From NCBI GenBank assembly GCA_036378175.1, contig DASUWY010000012.1, forward strand, positions 1 through 64,000: a stretch of DNA of 64,000 nucleotides, written 5' to 3'. Positions within the stretch are counted from its first letter, which is position 1. The number at the start of each line of letters is the position of its first letter. Positions 38,244-46,545 of this stretch are shown here, piece after piece. This DNA is from Thermoleophilaceae bacterium (lineage in GTDB: Bacteria; Actinomycetota; Thermoleophilia; Solirubrobacterales; Thermoleophilaceae). The position numbers and the translations under genes were made by a program. Under the pieces are notes generated by a model, which did no database searches, was not told the origin of the DNA, and saw only the letters and a list, made by a program, of their open reading frames with translations.

Positions 38244-39746
38244 ATGTCGTTCTACATCACCACGCCCATCTACTACGTCAACGCGGAGCCGCATCTCGGC
38301 CACGCGTACACCACCATCGCGGCCGACATCCTCGCGCGCCACATGCGCCAGCGCGGGGAGGACGTGTTCTTCCTCACCGGCACCGACGAGCACGGCGAGC
38401 CGGTGGCGCAGGCCGCCGAGCGCGAGGGCGTGTCGCCGCGCGAGCTGGCCGATCGCAACTCGGTGAAGTTCCGCGACCTCGTGAAGCGCGTGAACGCGAC
38501 CAACGACTTCTTCATCCGCACGAGCGATCCCGAGCACGAGCGCGCCGTGCAGGAGGTGGTGCAGAAGATCCACGACAACGGCTTCGTCTACGAGGGCACG
38601 TACGAGGGCTACTACTGCCCGCGCTGCGCGGACTTCAAGACGGACGCGGAGCTCGTTGAGGGCAACAAATGCCCCATCCACCTGATCGTGCTCGAGCGCG
38701 AGAAGGAGGACAACTGGTTCTTCAAGCTCTCCGCCTTCCAGGAGCCGCTCGAGAAGCTGTACGCGGAGCGCCCGGACTGGGTCACGCCACAGGCGCGCTA
38801 CAACGAGGCGCTCTCGTTCATCAAGGGCGGACTGCAGGACGTGTCGCTGAGCCGCGCGCGCATCAGCTGGGGCGTGCCGGTGCCGTGGGACGAGTCGCAG
38901 GTGATCTACGTGTGGATCGACGCGCTCCTCAACTACTACACGGCGCTCTCATACGCGCGCGAGGGAGAGGACCTCACCGAGCGCTACTGGCCGGCGCGCC
39001 ACCTGATCGGCAAGGACATCCTCAAGTTCCACGCGGTCATCTGGCCGGCGATGCTGATGGCGGCGGGCATCGAGGTGCCGAAGTCGATCTTCATCCACGG
39101 CTACCTGCTGATGGACGAGCACAAGATGTCGAAGTCGCTCGGCAACGTGATCGACCCGTTCGAGGTGATGGACCGCTTCGGCACCGACACGCTGCGCTAC
39201 TACGTCTTCCGAGAGGTGAACTTCGGGCAGGACGGCTCGATCTCTGCCGCCGGCTTCGAGACCCGCTACAACGCGGAGCTCGCGAACGAGTACGGCAACC
39301 TCGCGAGCCGCACGCTCGCGATGATCGGCCGCTATCGCGACGGCGTGGTGCCCGACGGGTCCCCGGACATCGATCTCGCCGGTGTTGAGAGGCGCGTCAG
39401 CCAGAAGCTCGATCGGGTCGACCTGAGTGGCGCGCTCGAGGAGATCTGGAACGCGGTTCGAACGCTCAACCGCTACGTGCAGGACGAAGAGCCGTGGAAG
39501 CTCGCGAAGGACCCGGCGGCGGAGGAGCGGCTCGACACGGTGTTGTATTCGCTCGCGGAAGGCCTGCGGTTCGTGTCCGTGCTGCTGCACCCGTACATGC
39601 CGGATTCGGCGTCGAAGCTGCTCGCGGCGCTCGGGCAGGAAGAGCTCTCCTACGACGTTGCCTCTTTCGGGGCGGGGGCCGGCGGCGCAACGGTGGGAAA
39701 GCTCGATCCGCTCTTCCCGCGCATCGAGTCGCCAGCGGCCGCGTAG
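38244..39746 (+). CDS. metG: Methionyl-tRNA synthetase
   Basis: Charges initiator and elongator tRNA-Met. The 500-aa class I synthetase has YYVNAEPHLGHAYTT (HIGH region), CPRC...CPIH zinc residues, and the HKMSKSLGNV (KMSKS) loop; there is no C-terminal tRNA-binding OB domain. TAGCAT (38229-38234) lies 9 nt before the ATG, so a second promoter appears inside the glk-rsmI-metG region. tatD starts 4 bases after the stop. Confidence 0.98.
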   Translation: MSFYITTPIYYVNAEPHLGHAYTTIAADILARHMRQRGEDVFFLTGTDEHGEPVAQAAEREGVSPRELADRNSVKFRDLVKRVNATNDFFIRTSDPEHERAVQEVVQKIHDNGFVYEGTYEGYYCPRCADFKTDAELVEGNKCPIHLIVLEREKEDNWFFKLSAFQEPLEKLYAERPDWVTPQARYNEALSFIKGGLQDVSLSRARISWGVPVPWDESQVIYVWIDALLNYYTALSYAREGEDLTERYWPARHLIGKDILKFHAVIWPAMLMAAGIEVPKSIFIHGYLLMDEHKMSKSLGNVIDPFEVMDRFGTDTLRYYVFREVNFGQDGSISAAGFETRYNAELANEYGNLASRTLAMIGRYRDGVVPDGSPDIDLAGVERRVSQKLDRVDLSGALEEIWNAVRTLNRYVQDEEPWKLAKDPAAEERLDTVLYSLAEGLRFVSVLLHPYMPDSASKLLAALGQEELSYDVASFGAGAGGATVGKLDPLFPRIESPAAA

Positions 39747-39750
39747 AGCG

Positions 39751-40503
39751 GTGGTCGACACCCACTGCCATCTCGACTCCTGCAAGCCGCCGGACGCCGA
39801 GCTTGTGGAGCGGGCGCGCGCGGCCGGGGTCACGCATCTCGCCACCGTGGGCATGCATGACGAGTCGATCGAGCGGGCTCTACAGGCCGCCCACGAGTTC
39901 GACAACGTGGTGGCGATCGTGGGCCGCCATCCGCACTACACCGAGGGCTTCGGCGAGGCGGATCTGCACGCCATCGAGCGCGCCGCCGCCGACCCGCGCG
40001 CGCGGGCGACCGGCGAGACCGGGCTCGACTACTTCCGCGACCACTCACCGCGCGACGACCAGCGCCGCGCCTTCGAGGCTCAGATCGACCTCGCCGCGCG
40101 AACGCGGCTACCGCTCGTGATCCACACTCGCGAGGCGGAGGAGCACACGTTCGATCTGCTCCGCGATCGTGCGAGCGAGCTCACCGTGATCCTGCACTGC
40201 TTCTCCGCGCCGTCGCGCGTGGAGGAATGCGTGGAGCGCGGCTACATGTGCTCGTTCGCCGGCAACGTGACCTACCCAAAGGCGGTGGAACTGCAGGCGG
40301 CCGCACGCGACCTTCCCGAGGAGCTCCTGCTGGTGGAAACGGACTCGCCGTACCTCGCGCCGCAGCCCGTCCGCGGGAAGCCGAACGAGCCGGCGAACGT
40401 CGTGGCCACGGCGCAGTTCGTCGCGGAGCTGCGGGGCATCCCCTACGAGCAGCTCGACGCGGCAGTTGAGCGCAACGCCGCGCGGGTCTTCGCCGGCTGG
40501 TGA
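39751..40503 (+). CDS. tatD: TatD-family metal-dependent DNase
   Basis: A 250-aa TIM-barrel hydrolase: VDTHCHLDSC metal site, TGETGLDYFRD, LPLVIHTREAEEHT and LLVETDSPYLAPQPVRGKPNEP are all diagnostic. TatD-type proteins act as 3'-5' DNases or D-aminoacyl-related hydrolases. I chose the GTG at 39751, just before the metal-binding strand, 4 bases after metG. It overlaps rsmA by 4 bp; metG-tatD-rsmA-ispE is a conserved order. Confidence 0.95.
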   Translation: MVDTHCHLDSCKPPDAELVERARAAGVTHLATVGMHDESIERALQAAHEFDNVVAIVGRHPHYTEGFGEADLHAIERAAADPRARATGETGLDYFRDHSPRDDQRRAFEAQIDLAARTRLPLVIHTREAEEHTFDLLRDRASELTVILHCFSAPSRVEECVERGYMCSFAGNVTYPKAVELQAAARDLPEELLLVETDSPYLAPQPVRGKPNEPANVVATAQFVAELRGIPYEQLDAAVERNAARVFAGW

Positions 40504-41312
40504 CGGGGCAGGCGAGCAGGCGGCGAATGCGCGAGTTCGGCGTGCGGCCGAACCGCGAGCTCGGCCAGAACTTCCTGGTGGACGACAACATCCTCGGCGT
40601 GATCGGCCGAGCCGCGGAGCTCGCACCCGACGATGTTGTGCTCGAGGTCGGCGGCGGGCTCGGCGTGCTATCGGAGTACCTGGCGGAGCGAGTGGCGCAT
40701 CTGCACGTGGTGGAGGTGGACCGGTCGCTCGAGCCGGCGCTGCGCGATGCGCTCGACCCCTTCGGCGAGCGCGCGACCCTGCACCTTGCGGACGCGGTGC
40801 AGCTCGACTTCGCGGAGTTGCGCCCGCCGCCGAACAAGGTGGTGGCCAACCTCCCGTACGGTGTGGCCGCGACGGTGATCCTGAAGGCGCTCGAGGAGCT
40901 GCCGGACGCCACGCTCGTGGTGGCGATGGTTCAGCGCGAGGTTGGCGAGCGGCTGGCCGCCGCGCCGGGGTCGAAGATCTACGGCGCGACGTCGGTGCTC
41001 GCGCAGCTGTCCGCCGAGGTGAAGGTGCTACGGAAGGTGTCAGCCAACGTGTTCCACCCGGTGCCGAACGTGGAGTCCGCGCTGGTGCTCCTGCGTCGCA
41101 CGGCGGCACCTCCCGACGCGACGCTCGTGAAGCTGGTGCACGATGGGTTCGCCCACCGGCGCAAGGCGCTGGCAGGGTCGCTGGCGCTTGCGCGGCCGGG
41201 CATCCGCGATCGGGCGCGCGCGGCGCTCGAGGAAATCGGGCAACCCCCGGACGCCCGGGCGGAGAGGCTCTCGCCGCAGGACTTCGCCGCACTGGAGGAA
41301 CGGCTCGGATGA
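40500..41312 (+). CDS. rsmA: 16S rRNA (adenine1518/1519-N6)-dimethyltransferase
   Basis: A 270-aa KsgA/RsmA enzyme: GQNFLVDDNIL, motif I VLEVGGGLGVLSEYLA, VEVDRSL and motif IV NLPYGVAATVI, with the family signature FHPVPNVESALVLL. It dimethylates two adenines of helix 45 during 30S assembly. GTG start overlapping tatD; its stop overlaps the ispE start (ATGA). Confidence 0.97.
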   Translation: MTGQASRRRMREFGVRPNRELGQNFLVDDNILGVIGRAAELAPDDVVLEVGGGLGVLSEYLAERVAHLHVVEVDRSLEPALRDALDPFGERATLHLADAVQLDFAELRPPPNKVVANLPYGVAATVILKALEELPDATLVVAMVQREVGERLAAAPGSKIYGATSVLAQLSAEVKVLRKVSANVFHPVPNVESALVLLRRTAAPPDATLVKLVHDGFAHRRKALAGSLALARPGIRDRARAALEEIGQPPDARAERLSPQDFAALEERLG

Positions 41313-42139
41313 TTCGCGAATCGGCTCCGGCGAAGGTCAACCTCGTGCTCCAGGTGGGCCACCCGCGCGCGGACGGTCTGCACGAGATCTGCTCGATCTT
41401 TGCCTCGCTGCGTCTCGCCGACGAGCTCACCGTGCGGGCCAGCGAGGACGATGCTGACCGGGTGCTGTGTCCCGGAGTGGACGGCCCGAACCTGGTGGAG
41501 AGCGCGCTCCGGCTCTTTCGCGAGCGGGTGGACCCCGGGCTGCCGCCGCTCGAGGTGACGATCGACAAGAGGATCCCGGTCGCGGCGGGGCTGGGCGGCG
41601 GGAGCGCGGATGCCGCCGCGGCGCTGCGCGCGGCCAACGAGCTCGCCGGACGGCCGCTCGACACGGAGGAGCTGCGGCAGCTCGCAGCCGAGCTGGGCGC
41701 CGACGTACCCAGCCAGATCAAGCCCCGCCACGCGCTCGTGACCGGCGCGGGCGAGAACGTGGAGCGTCTCGACCTTCCTGCGATGGGCCTCGTGCTCGTG
41801 CCTTCCGAGAACGGGCTCTCGACGGCGGACGTCTACAGGGAGGCCGACCGGATCGAGAGCACGCGCGAGCAGCTCGATCCCGACGCCCTGCGGGCGCTGG
41901 CGGGCGGCACGCTCGCGATCCTTGCCGCCGGAGTGGAGAACGACCTTCAGCCGGCCGCGATGTCGCTGCGGCCGGACATCGGCGTGCCGATCGAGCGGCT
42001 GCGCGAGGCCGGCGCGCTGGCGGCCGCGGTGAGCGGCTCGGGGCCGACGGCGTTCGGCATTTTCTCCGGTCCCGCGATGGCCGAGCGCGCCGCCGCCGGC
42101 GTGCCCGGCGCGCTCGTTACTAGGCTCGCCACTGGATGA
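41309..42139 (+). CDS. ispE: 4-diphosphocytidyl-2-C-methyl-D-erythritol kinase
   Basis: A 276-aa GHMP kinase of the MEP isoprenoid pathway: SAPAKVNLVLQVGHPRADGLHEI, and the ATP-binding VAAGLGGGSADAAAALRA, with C-terminal VSGSGPTAFGIF. ATG at 41309 overlaps the rsmA stop. The longer open frame starting at 40466 in this phase is antiphase noise over rsmA. Its stop overlaps the next start (ATGA). Confidence 0.97.
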   Translation: MIRESAPAKVNLVLQVGHPRADGLHEICSIFASLRLADELTVRASEDDADRVLCPGVDGPNLVESALRLFRERVDPGLPPLEVTIDKRIPVAAGLGGGSADAAAALRAANELAGRPLDTEELRQLAAELGADVPSQIKPRHALVTGAGENVERLDLPAMGLVLVPSENGLSTADVYREADRIESTREQLDPDALRALAGGTLAILAAGVENDLQPAAMSLRPDIGVPIERLREAGALAAAVSGSGPTAFGIFSGPAMAERAAAGVPGALVTRLATG

Positions 42140-43686
42140 GTCCCAGCCACATCGTCGCCCTGGTCGTAGCTGTCCTGCTGCTCGCCTTCGTGCTGGTGCG
42201 GCGCAAGCAGCTCGCGGGCGAACGTTTGGTGGTCGGGCTGGTGGTTGCGGCGGGCCTCGCGGTGTACGGGAGCGGCGTGCTCGCGCACGTGAACATCCAG
42301 AAGGGCATCGAGGATCTGGCGAAGGCTCTCGGTCCGTGGACGTACGCGCTCGTGGGCTTCATGGCCTTCGCCGAGACGGGCGCGTTCGTCGGGCTCGTGG
42401 CTCCCGGCGAATTCACCGTGCTCCTGGGCGGCGTGATCGCGGGCCAGGGCACGATCAACATCTTCGTGCTGATCGCGATCGTGTGGGTGTGCACGCTGTC
42501 GGGCGACAGCCTCAGCTTCTTCCTGGGGCGCCGGCTCGGGCGCCGCTTCCTCGAGAAACACGGACCGAAGGTGCGGATCACGCCCGAGCGGCTCGCCCAG
42601 GTGGACGAGCACTTCAAGAAGCGGGGCGGCGCCACTGTGCTCGTCGGCCGCTTCATCGGCTTCGTGCGGCCGATCGCGCCGTTCGTGGCCGGCACGTCGG
42701 GGATGCAGTACCGGCGCTTCATCCCCTACAGCATCCTCGGCACCGGCATCTGGGGGCCGGGGCTGTGCGTGCTCGGCTTCATCTTCTATCGCTCGTTCGA
42801 CCAGGTGACGAAGATCGCCGGGCGCGCCACGCTGATCTTCAGCCTCGTGATGGCCGTGGGCGTGGCGATCTGGTGGGCGCGCAAGAAGCTCCGCGATCCG
42901 GCGGAGCGCGCACGGCTCGAGGCGTGGGTGGAGGGGAAGCCGGTGATCGGCCCGCTGTGGCGGAGGCTGCTGAAGCCCGCCGTCGCGTTCATCGCGCCGC
43001 GCCTGCGCTTCCTCGGCGAGCGGCTCACGCCCGGAGCGCTCGGGCTCGAGTTCACCACGGCGCTCGCGGTCACCGCGGTTGGCCTCTACGTCTTCATCGC
43101 GTACGCGATCACGCTCGGCGGCGACCCGAGCATGCTCACCCCGGCGGACAGCTCGCTGCTCAAGCTGGCCGACCGCACGCGCACCTCGGGGCTGGTGGAC
43201 GTGGTGAAGGTCTACACGAACCTCGGCTCCTCCCCGGTGGTCGGGTTGTTCGTGGCGATTTCGGTTGTGGCGCTCGCCCTGCGGCGGCGTCCGGTGGAGC
43301 TGGCGGCGCTGCTCGTGGGCTTCGTCGTGCTCCTGATCGCGGTGACGGCGACCAAGGCGGGCGTCGACAGGCCGCGCCCACCGCACAAGCTCGTGCACAC
43401 GCTCGGCGCGAGCTTCCCCAGCGGACATTCTGCGTACTCCACCGCGTACGTGGCGATGGCGGTGATCGCCTGGCGGGTGATCCCGGGCTTCACGCGGCGT
43501 CTGCTCGTCCTGCTCGGCACGATCCTCGTGGTCGTCTCGGTCGGCATGTCGAGGCTGTACCTGCGCGCCCACTACTGGTCGGACGTCGCCGCCGGATGGG
43601 GCCTCGGCTTCGGTATCTTCGGGCTGTGCGCCATCGTGGCGCTCGTCGTCCTCTACATGCGCGACACTGCCCCAGCGAGGACCTGA
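42136..43686 (+). CDS. DedA-PAP2 fusion membrane protein
   Basis: A 516-aa protein joining two membrane domains. The N-terminal half is DedA/SNARE-associated (MAFAETGAFVGLVAPGEFTVLLGG...GRFIGFVRPIAPFVAGTSGM), a family implicated in flipping polyprenyl phosphate. The C-terminal half is a PAP2 phosphatase with KAGVDRPRPPH, SFPSGHSAYS and SRLYLRAHYWSDVAAG. The fusion suggests coupled dephosphorylation and flipping of undecaprenyl lipid carrier. It is translationally coupled to ispE (ATGA), a polyprenol-precursor gene. Confidence 0.92.
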   Translation: MSPSHIVALVVAVLLLAFVLVRRKQLAGERLVVGLVVAAGLAVYGSGVLAHVNIQKGIEDLAKALGPWTYALVGFMAFAETGAFVGLVAPGEFTVLLGGVIAGQGTINIFVLIAIVWVCTLSGDSLSFFLGRRLGRRFLEKHGPKVRITPERLAQVDEHFKKRGGATVLVGRFIGFVRPIAPFVAGTSGMQYRRFIPYSILGTGIWGPGLCVLGFIFYRSFDQVTKIAGRATLIFSLVMAVGVAIWWARKKLRDPAERARLEAWVEGKPVIGPLWRRLLKPAVAFIAPRLRFLGERLTPGALGLEFTTALAVTAVGLYVFIAYAITLGGDPSMLTPADSSLLKLADRTRTSGLVDVVKVYTNLGSSPVVGLFVAISVVALALRRRPVELAALLVGFVVLLIAVTATKAGVDRPRPPHKLVHTLGASFPSGHSAYSTAYVAMAVIAWRVIPGFTRRLLVLLGTILVVVSVGMSRLYLRAHYWSDVAAGWGLGFGIFGLCAIVALVVLYMRDTAPART

Positions 43687-43689
43687 CCG

Positions 43690-43914
43690 ATGACCAGCCT
43701 CTCACCCACAACCTGGGCTCTGATCGGCGCCGGCGCCGTGGCGCTCGTGGGCTACAGCGTGTTCATCCTCGCGCCGGCGTGGGCGTCGTACGGGCGGGTG
43801 TGGGAACGGCTCGCGGCGAGCTTCCTCACGCTGTTCATGCTCGTCACGCTGCTGGGGGTCGGAACCGGGATCGGCTTCGCGATCGTGTGGTTCTACGACC
43901 AATACGCGGGCTGA
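43690..43914 (+). CDS. Small two-helix membrane protein, 74 aa
   Basis: A 74-aa protein with two hydrophobic helices (ALIGAGAVALVGYSVFIL and FLTLFMLVTLLGVGTGIGFAI), linked by a short basic loop. It begins 3 bases after the DedA-PAP2 stop and probably ends the operon. It may be an accessory subunit; not a family I can name. Confidence 0.7.
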   Translation: MTSLSPTTWALIGAGAVALVGYSVFILAPAWASYGRVWERLAASFLTLFMLVTLLGVGTGIGFAIVWFYDQYAG

Positions 43915-43920
43915 GCCCGG

Positions 43921-43974
43921 CGATCGCACCGAAGGTTCCTGCCTGAGCCCCCTATACGGGGGTCAATCCAGGAA
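43921..43974 (-). repeat. Hairpin repeat family 2, copy B
   Basis: On the minus strand it shares TTCCTG, TTGACCCC and CAGGAACCTTCG with 6658-6712. CCCCC and GGGGG pair around GTATA inside, TGA/TCA extend it, and TTCCTG/CAGGAA close the outer stem. It lies in the gap before the PucR gene. Confidence 0.7.
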
Positions 43975-43987
43975 TGTTGACGCGAGC

Positions 43988-44028
43988 TATCCCAGGTGGC
44001 TGTTGCGAGGGAACAGCCAATTGGGATA
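43988..44028. promoter_or_regulatory. Large palindrome upstream of the PucR regulator (distal)
   Basis: TATCCCA-GGT-GGCTGTT pairs with AACAGCC-AAT-TGGGATA around a 7-base centre (GCGAGGG). The two arms contain 14 paired bases split by a 3-base mismatch. Centre is about 103 bp before the regulator start. It is likely an operator, not an RNA hairpin, as the transcript appears leaderless. Confidence 0.7.
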
Positions 44029-44058
44029 CCAGCCCCACCTCGGGTCCTGCACCTCACT

Positions 44059-44091
44059 GCTGCCTGTTCGGCCAACCCCCGAACAGGCAGC
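44059..44091. promoter_or_regulatory. Large palindrome upstream of the PucR regulator (proximal)
   Basis: GCTGCCTGTTCGG and CCGAACAGGCAGC are perfect 13-bp inverted arms around 7 bases. Centred near -36 from the ATG at 44111 and 7 bp upstream of the TAAACT -10 box (44098-44103), so a bound protein would cover the -35 region. Confidence 0.75.
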
Positions 44092-44110
44092 CCCGCCTAA
44101 ACTGCTCCCC

Positions 44111-45364
44111 ATGCCGCCAGCCGAGCAGCGCACCGAAAGCGCTGCAAATCCAGCATTTCTAGAGGCCGTCGCCGATGTGTCGGAGGCGGTTGAGTCTGGC
44201 GCGGGGCTGCCGGCCGTGGCGCGCGCGGTGTCGAAGGCGCTGAATGCGAGCGTGGCCGTGGTGGACGCGTCGGCGAACGTGCTCGCCGTGGCGTGCGCGT
44301 CGCCTGACGACGAGCGCGCTGTGCTCTCGAGCGGCGACATCCTCGAGCTGCGGGTGGCGGACGTGAGTGCGGGGCAGCTGCGCTACCGCGCGCGTGGCGA
44401 AGCTCCGCCGGCTGCGCTGCTCAGGCTGCTGGGCGCGCTGATCGCGCAGGAGGTCGAGCGCTCCAAGGCGCCGGGTCGAGCGAGCGAGGCGGCGGCCGCC
44501 GCGTTCATCTCGGACGTGCTCGATCGCCGCGTCACCGACCGCGAGAACATCGTCGCGCGCGGGAACGAGCTCGGGATCGACCTCGCGGGCGGCGGCAGCA
44601 TGGTCGTCCTCCGCGCGCTGCCTCTACAGCCGACCGAGGGCGACTGGCGCGCGCGGGTCTTGAGCGTGGCCGAGCGAGGGGTGCGCACGGTCGAGCGCGG
44701 CTATCTCGCGGCCTGGGTCGAGCTCCGCACCTGGGGCCGCGCGCAGCACGACGCGGAGCTTGTGGTGGCGCTCCCGGGGGCGGACCCCGAGCTCGCCTCG
44801 CGAGCCGTCCACGCGATGCGGCAGGAGCTCGAGGCGAGCATGCCCGGTTTCATGGTCGCGGTTGCTCGCAGCCGCCCGGCGGCCGACCCGGTGGACCTCC
44901 ACCGGGCGGGCGCGGAGGCATTCCTCGCCGCCAATGTGGCCGTAGCGCAGGGCATGCCCGAGCTGGCGTTCGAGGAGACGGGCGCCTACCGGCTTCTGCT
45001 CCCCGCGATGGTGGAGGACCCCGAGGAGCTGCGGCGTTTCCACGAGGAGACGGTCGCCCCGCTTGTGGTGTACGACGAGCAGTACGAGACCGAGCTCGTG
45101 CGCACGCTCGAGACGTTCCTCGATGCGGATGGCAACGTGGCGCAGACGGCGCAGCGTCTCTACACGCACCGCCACACGGTCCGCTACCGGCTCGAGCGCG
45201 TGAAGGAGCTCACCGGGCTCGACGTCGCGTCCACCGATGGGCGCGAGCGGCTCGGGCTCGGCCTGAAGGCCATGCGGGTTCTCGGCATCCTCGCTCCGCA
45301 TGGGCCGGCCACGGAGCCGGGCGCCGAGGCGGGGCGGGTTCCACGTGAAGAGAAGGACCGCTGA
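44111..45364 (+). CDS. PucR-family transcriptional regulator (CdaR-like)
   Basis: A 417-aa regulator with a GAF-like sensory N-terminus (AVVDASANVLAVACA), a central GGDEF-like degenerate domain of the CdaR type, and the C-terminal PucR HTH (ETLETFLDADGNVAQTAQRLYTHRHTVRYRLERVKELTG). A TAAACT -10 box (44098-44103) lies 7 nt before the ATG at 44111, so the upstream extension to 44003 is rejected. Effector unknown; two big palindromes just upstream suggest autoregulation. Confidence 0.93.
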   Translation: MPPAEQRTESAANPAFLEAVADVSEAVESGAGLPAVARAVSKALNASVAVVDASANVLAVACASPDDERAVLSSGDILELRVADVSAGQLRYRARGEAPPAALLRLLGALIAQEVERSKAPGRASEAAAAAFISDVLDRRVTDRENIVARGNELGIDLAGGGSMVVLRALPLQPTEGDWRARVLSVAERGVRTVERGYLAAWVELRTWGRAQHDAELVVALPGADPELASRAVHAMRQELEASMPGFMVAVARSRPAADPVDLHRAGAEAFLAANVAVAQGMPELAFEETGAYRLLLPAMVEDPEELRRFHEETVAPLVVYDEQYETELVRTLETFLDADGNVAQTAQRLYTHRHTVRYRLERVKELTGLDVASTDGRERLGLGLKAMRVLGILAPHGPATEPGAEAGRVPREEKDR

Positions 45365-45409
45365 CCCCCGCGCGACTTCCGTCGGCCAAATGCGTTAGAA
45401 CCCTGTTGA

Positions 45410-45548
45410 ACCAACCTTGCTGAACCGCTGCCACCGCTCTCGGTGGTGACGGCGGCCGGGGGACCCAGTTCGTCGGGGCGAATCGTCAATCGCGACGTAG
45501 CGCGACTCTTTCCGCGCGAGCCCGTCAGCTAACCCCGGAAGCGCTGAC
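45410..45548 (+). promoter_or_regulatory. Cyclic di-AMP riboswitch (ydaO-yuaA type)
   Basis: The leader holds the hallmark blocks of ydaO RNAs in order: GCCGGGGGACCCAG (about 45454-45467), GGGGCGAATCG (45475-45485), CTCTTTCCGC (45506-45515) and CCGTCAGCTAACCCCGGAAGC (45522-45542; the diagnostic part is GTCAGCTAACC). It sits directly before a cell-wall hydrolase gene, the usual target in actinobacteria. In known cases ligand binding turns the gene off. Ends approximate. Confidence 0.88.
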
Positions 45549-45565
45549 GAAAGAGAGATTGGCAC

Positions 45566-46324
45566 ATGAGAAAGGCTCCCTTGGGGCGCGCATGGCTCGC
45601 GTGCGCTCTGACGGCCCTGATGGGATTGGCGCTCGCGCCCGCCGCGTTTGCGCGGTTTGGCGACTCGACTCTGAGGAAGGGCTCCCGAGGTCACGACGTG
45701 AAGGTGCTCCAGTCGTGGCTCACGCATCTCGGCTATCGCACTTCGATCGACGGGGTGTTCGGGCCGGGCACGCTGCGATCGGTGCGCCGCTTCGAGCGCC
45801 ACGAGAACCTGACGGTGGACGGGATTGTCGATCCGCCCGAGGAGGCGCTGCTGCGCAAGCGGATGCAGGCGCTCGCCTCGAACCCCACTCAGCCGAGCGA
45901 TCCCGTGCCCGGCGAGAAGGCGGTGATCTCGAGCGATGGGCACACCGCACAGGCGCCGGCAGACGCTCCGGTGGAGGTGCAGGAGGTGATCTCGGCGGCG
46001 AACGAGATCACCCACGACCCCTACCGCTACGGCGGCGGACACGGCAGCTTCAACGACACCGCGTTCGACTGCTCGGGCGCCGTGAGCCACGCGCTGCACG
46101 GAGCCGACCTCGTCACGCGTCCGCTCGACTCGAGCGACTTCGAGAGCTGGGGCTCGGGCGGCCGGGGTAAGTGGATCACCGTGTACGCGAATTCAGGCCA
46201 TGCGTACATGGTCGTGGCGGGCCTGCGCTTCGACACCTCGGGTAGCGGCGAGAGCGGCCCCCGCTGGCGGACCACCCGGGCATCCACGAGCGGCTACGTG
46301 GTGCGCCACCCGGCCGGCCTGTAG
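45566..46324 (+). CDS. Secreted peptidoglycan-binding NlpC/P60-like hydrolase
   Basis: A 252-aa exported protein. Signal peptide 1-29 (LTALMGLALAPAAFA), then a PG_binding_1 domain (LRKGSRGHDVKVLQSWLTHLGY...DGVFGPGTLRSVRRFE), a linker, and a C-terminal NlpC/P60-like domain with the catalytic Cys169 (FDCSGAVSHAL) and His212 (SGHAYMVV). It probably cleaves stem peptides of peptidoglycan. A c-di-AMP riboswitch lies in its leader, linking it to cell-wall homeostasis. A strong hairpin follows the stop. Confidence 0.92.
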   Translation: MRKAPLGRAWLACALTALMGLALAPAAFARFGDSTLRKGSRGHDVKVLQSWLTHLGYRTSIDGVFGPGTLRSVRRFERHENLTVDGIVDPPEEALLRKRMQALASNPTQPSDPVPGEKAVISSDGHTAQAPADAPVEVQEVISAANEITHDPYRYGGGHGSFNDTAFDCSGAVSHALHGADLVTRPLDSSDFESWGSGGRGKWITVYANSGHAYMVVAGLRFDTSGSGESGPRWRTTRASTSGYVVRHPAGL

Positions 46325-46338
46325 CGCTCCGAAAAAAC

Positions 46339-46378
46339 CTGGCGCCGCTGCATCTCGCGGGAGAGGTGGCGGCGCCAG
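46339..46378. terminator. Long hairpin after the cell-wall hydrolase gene
   Basis: CTGGCGCCGC pairs with GCGGCGCCAG; inside, CATCTC pairs with GAGGTG. On the minus strand a GTTTTTTC run follows it, on the plus strand there is none, so it may be bidirectional. Confidence 0.65.
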
Positions 46379-46419
46379 ACCAATCCCTGCGGCCCGCCGC
46401 TACGCTCCTCCCGACCACT

Positions 46420-46491
46420 TGGGGAGTGGTGTAATCGGCAGCACGCAACACTTTGGATGTTGAAGTTCTGGTTCAAGTCCAGGCTCCCCAG
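46420..46491 (+). tRNA. trnQ: tRNA-Gln (anticodon TTG)
   Basis: A 72-nt cloverleaf: acceptor TGGGGAG (46420-46426) pairs with CTCCCCA (46484-46490), anticodon stem CAACA/TGTTG, loop CTTTGGA with anticodon TTG at 46453-46455, T-loop TTCAAGT. Discriminator G; CCA is not encoded. Confidence 0.96.
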
Positions 46492-46528
46492 CTCACCTGG
46501 ATTGTTAGCGCTTCCGTCCGCTCGTCAG

Positions 46529-46544
46529 GCGAACATACGTTCGC
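46529..46544. promoter_or_regulatory. LexA-type SOS box before the HNH endonuclease gene
   Basis: GCGAACATACGTTCGC is a perfect palindrome containing CGAAC-N4-GTTCG, the actinobacterial/Bacillus LexA operator consensus. It ends one base before the HNH ATG at 46546, where repressor binding would block transcription start. Confidence 0.85.
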
Positions 46545-46545
46545 T

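Noticed and set aside
44003-44110. A 36-residue N-terminal extension of the PucR regulator
   Set aside because: It would place the palindrome and the TAAACT box inside the coding sequence; the ATG at 44111 fits the leaderless pattern.
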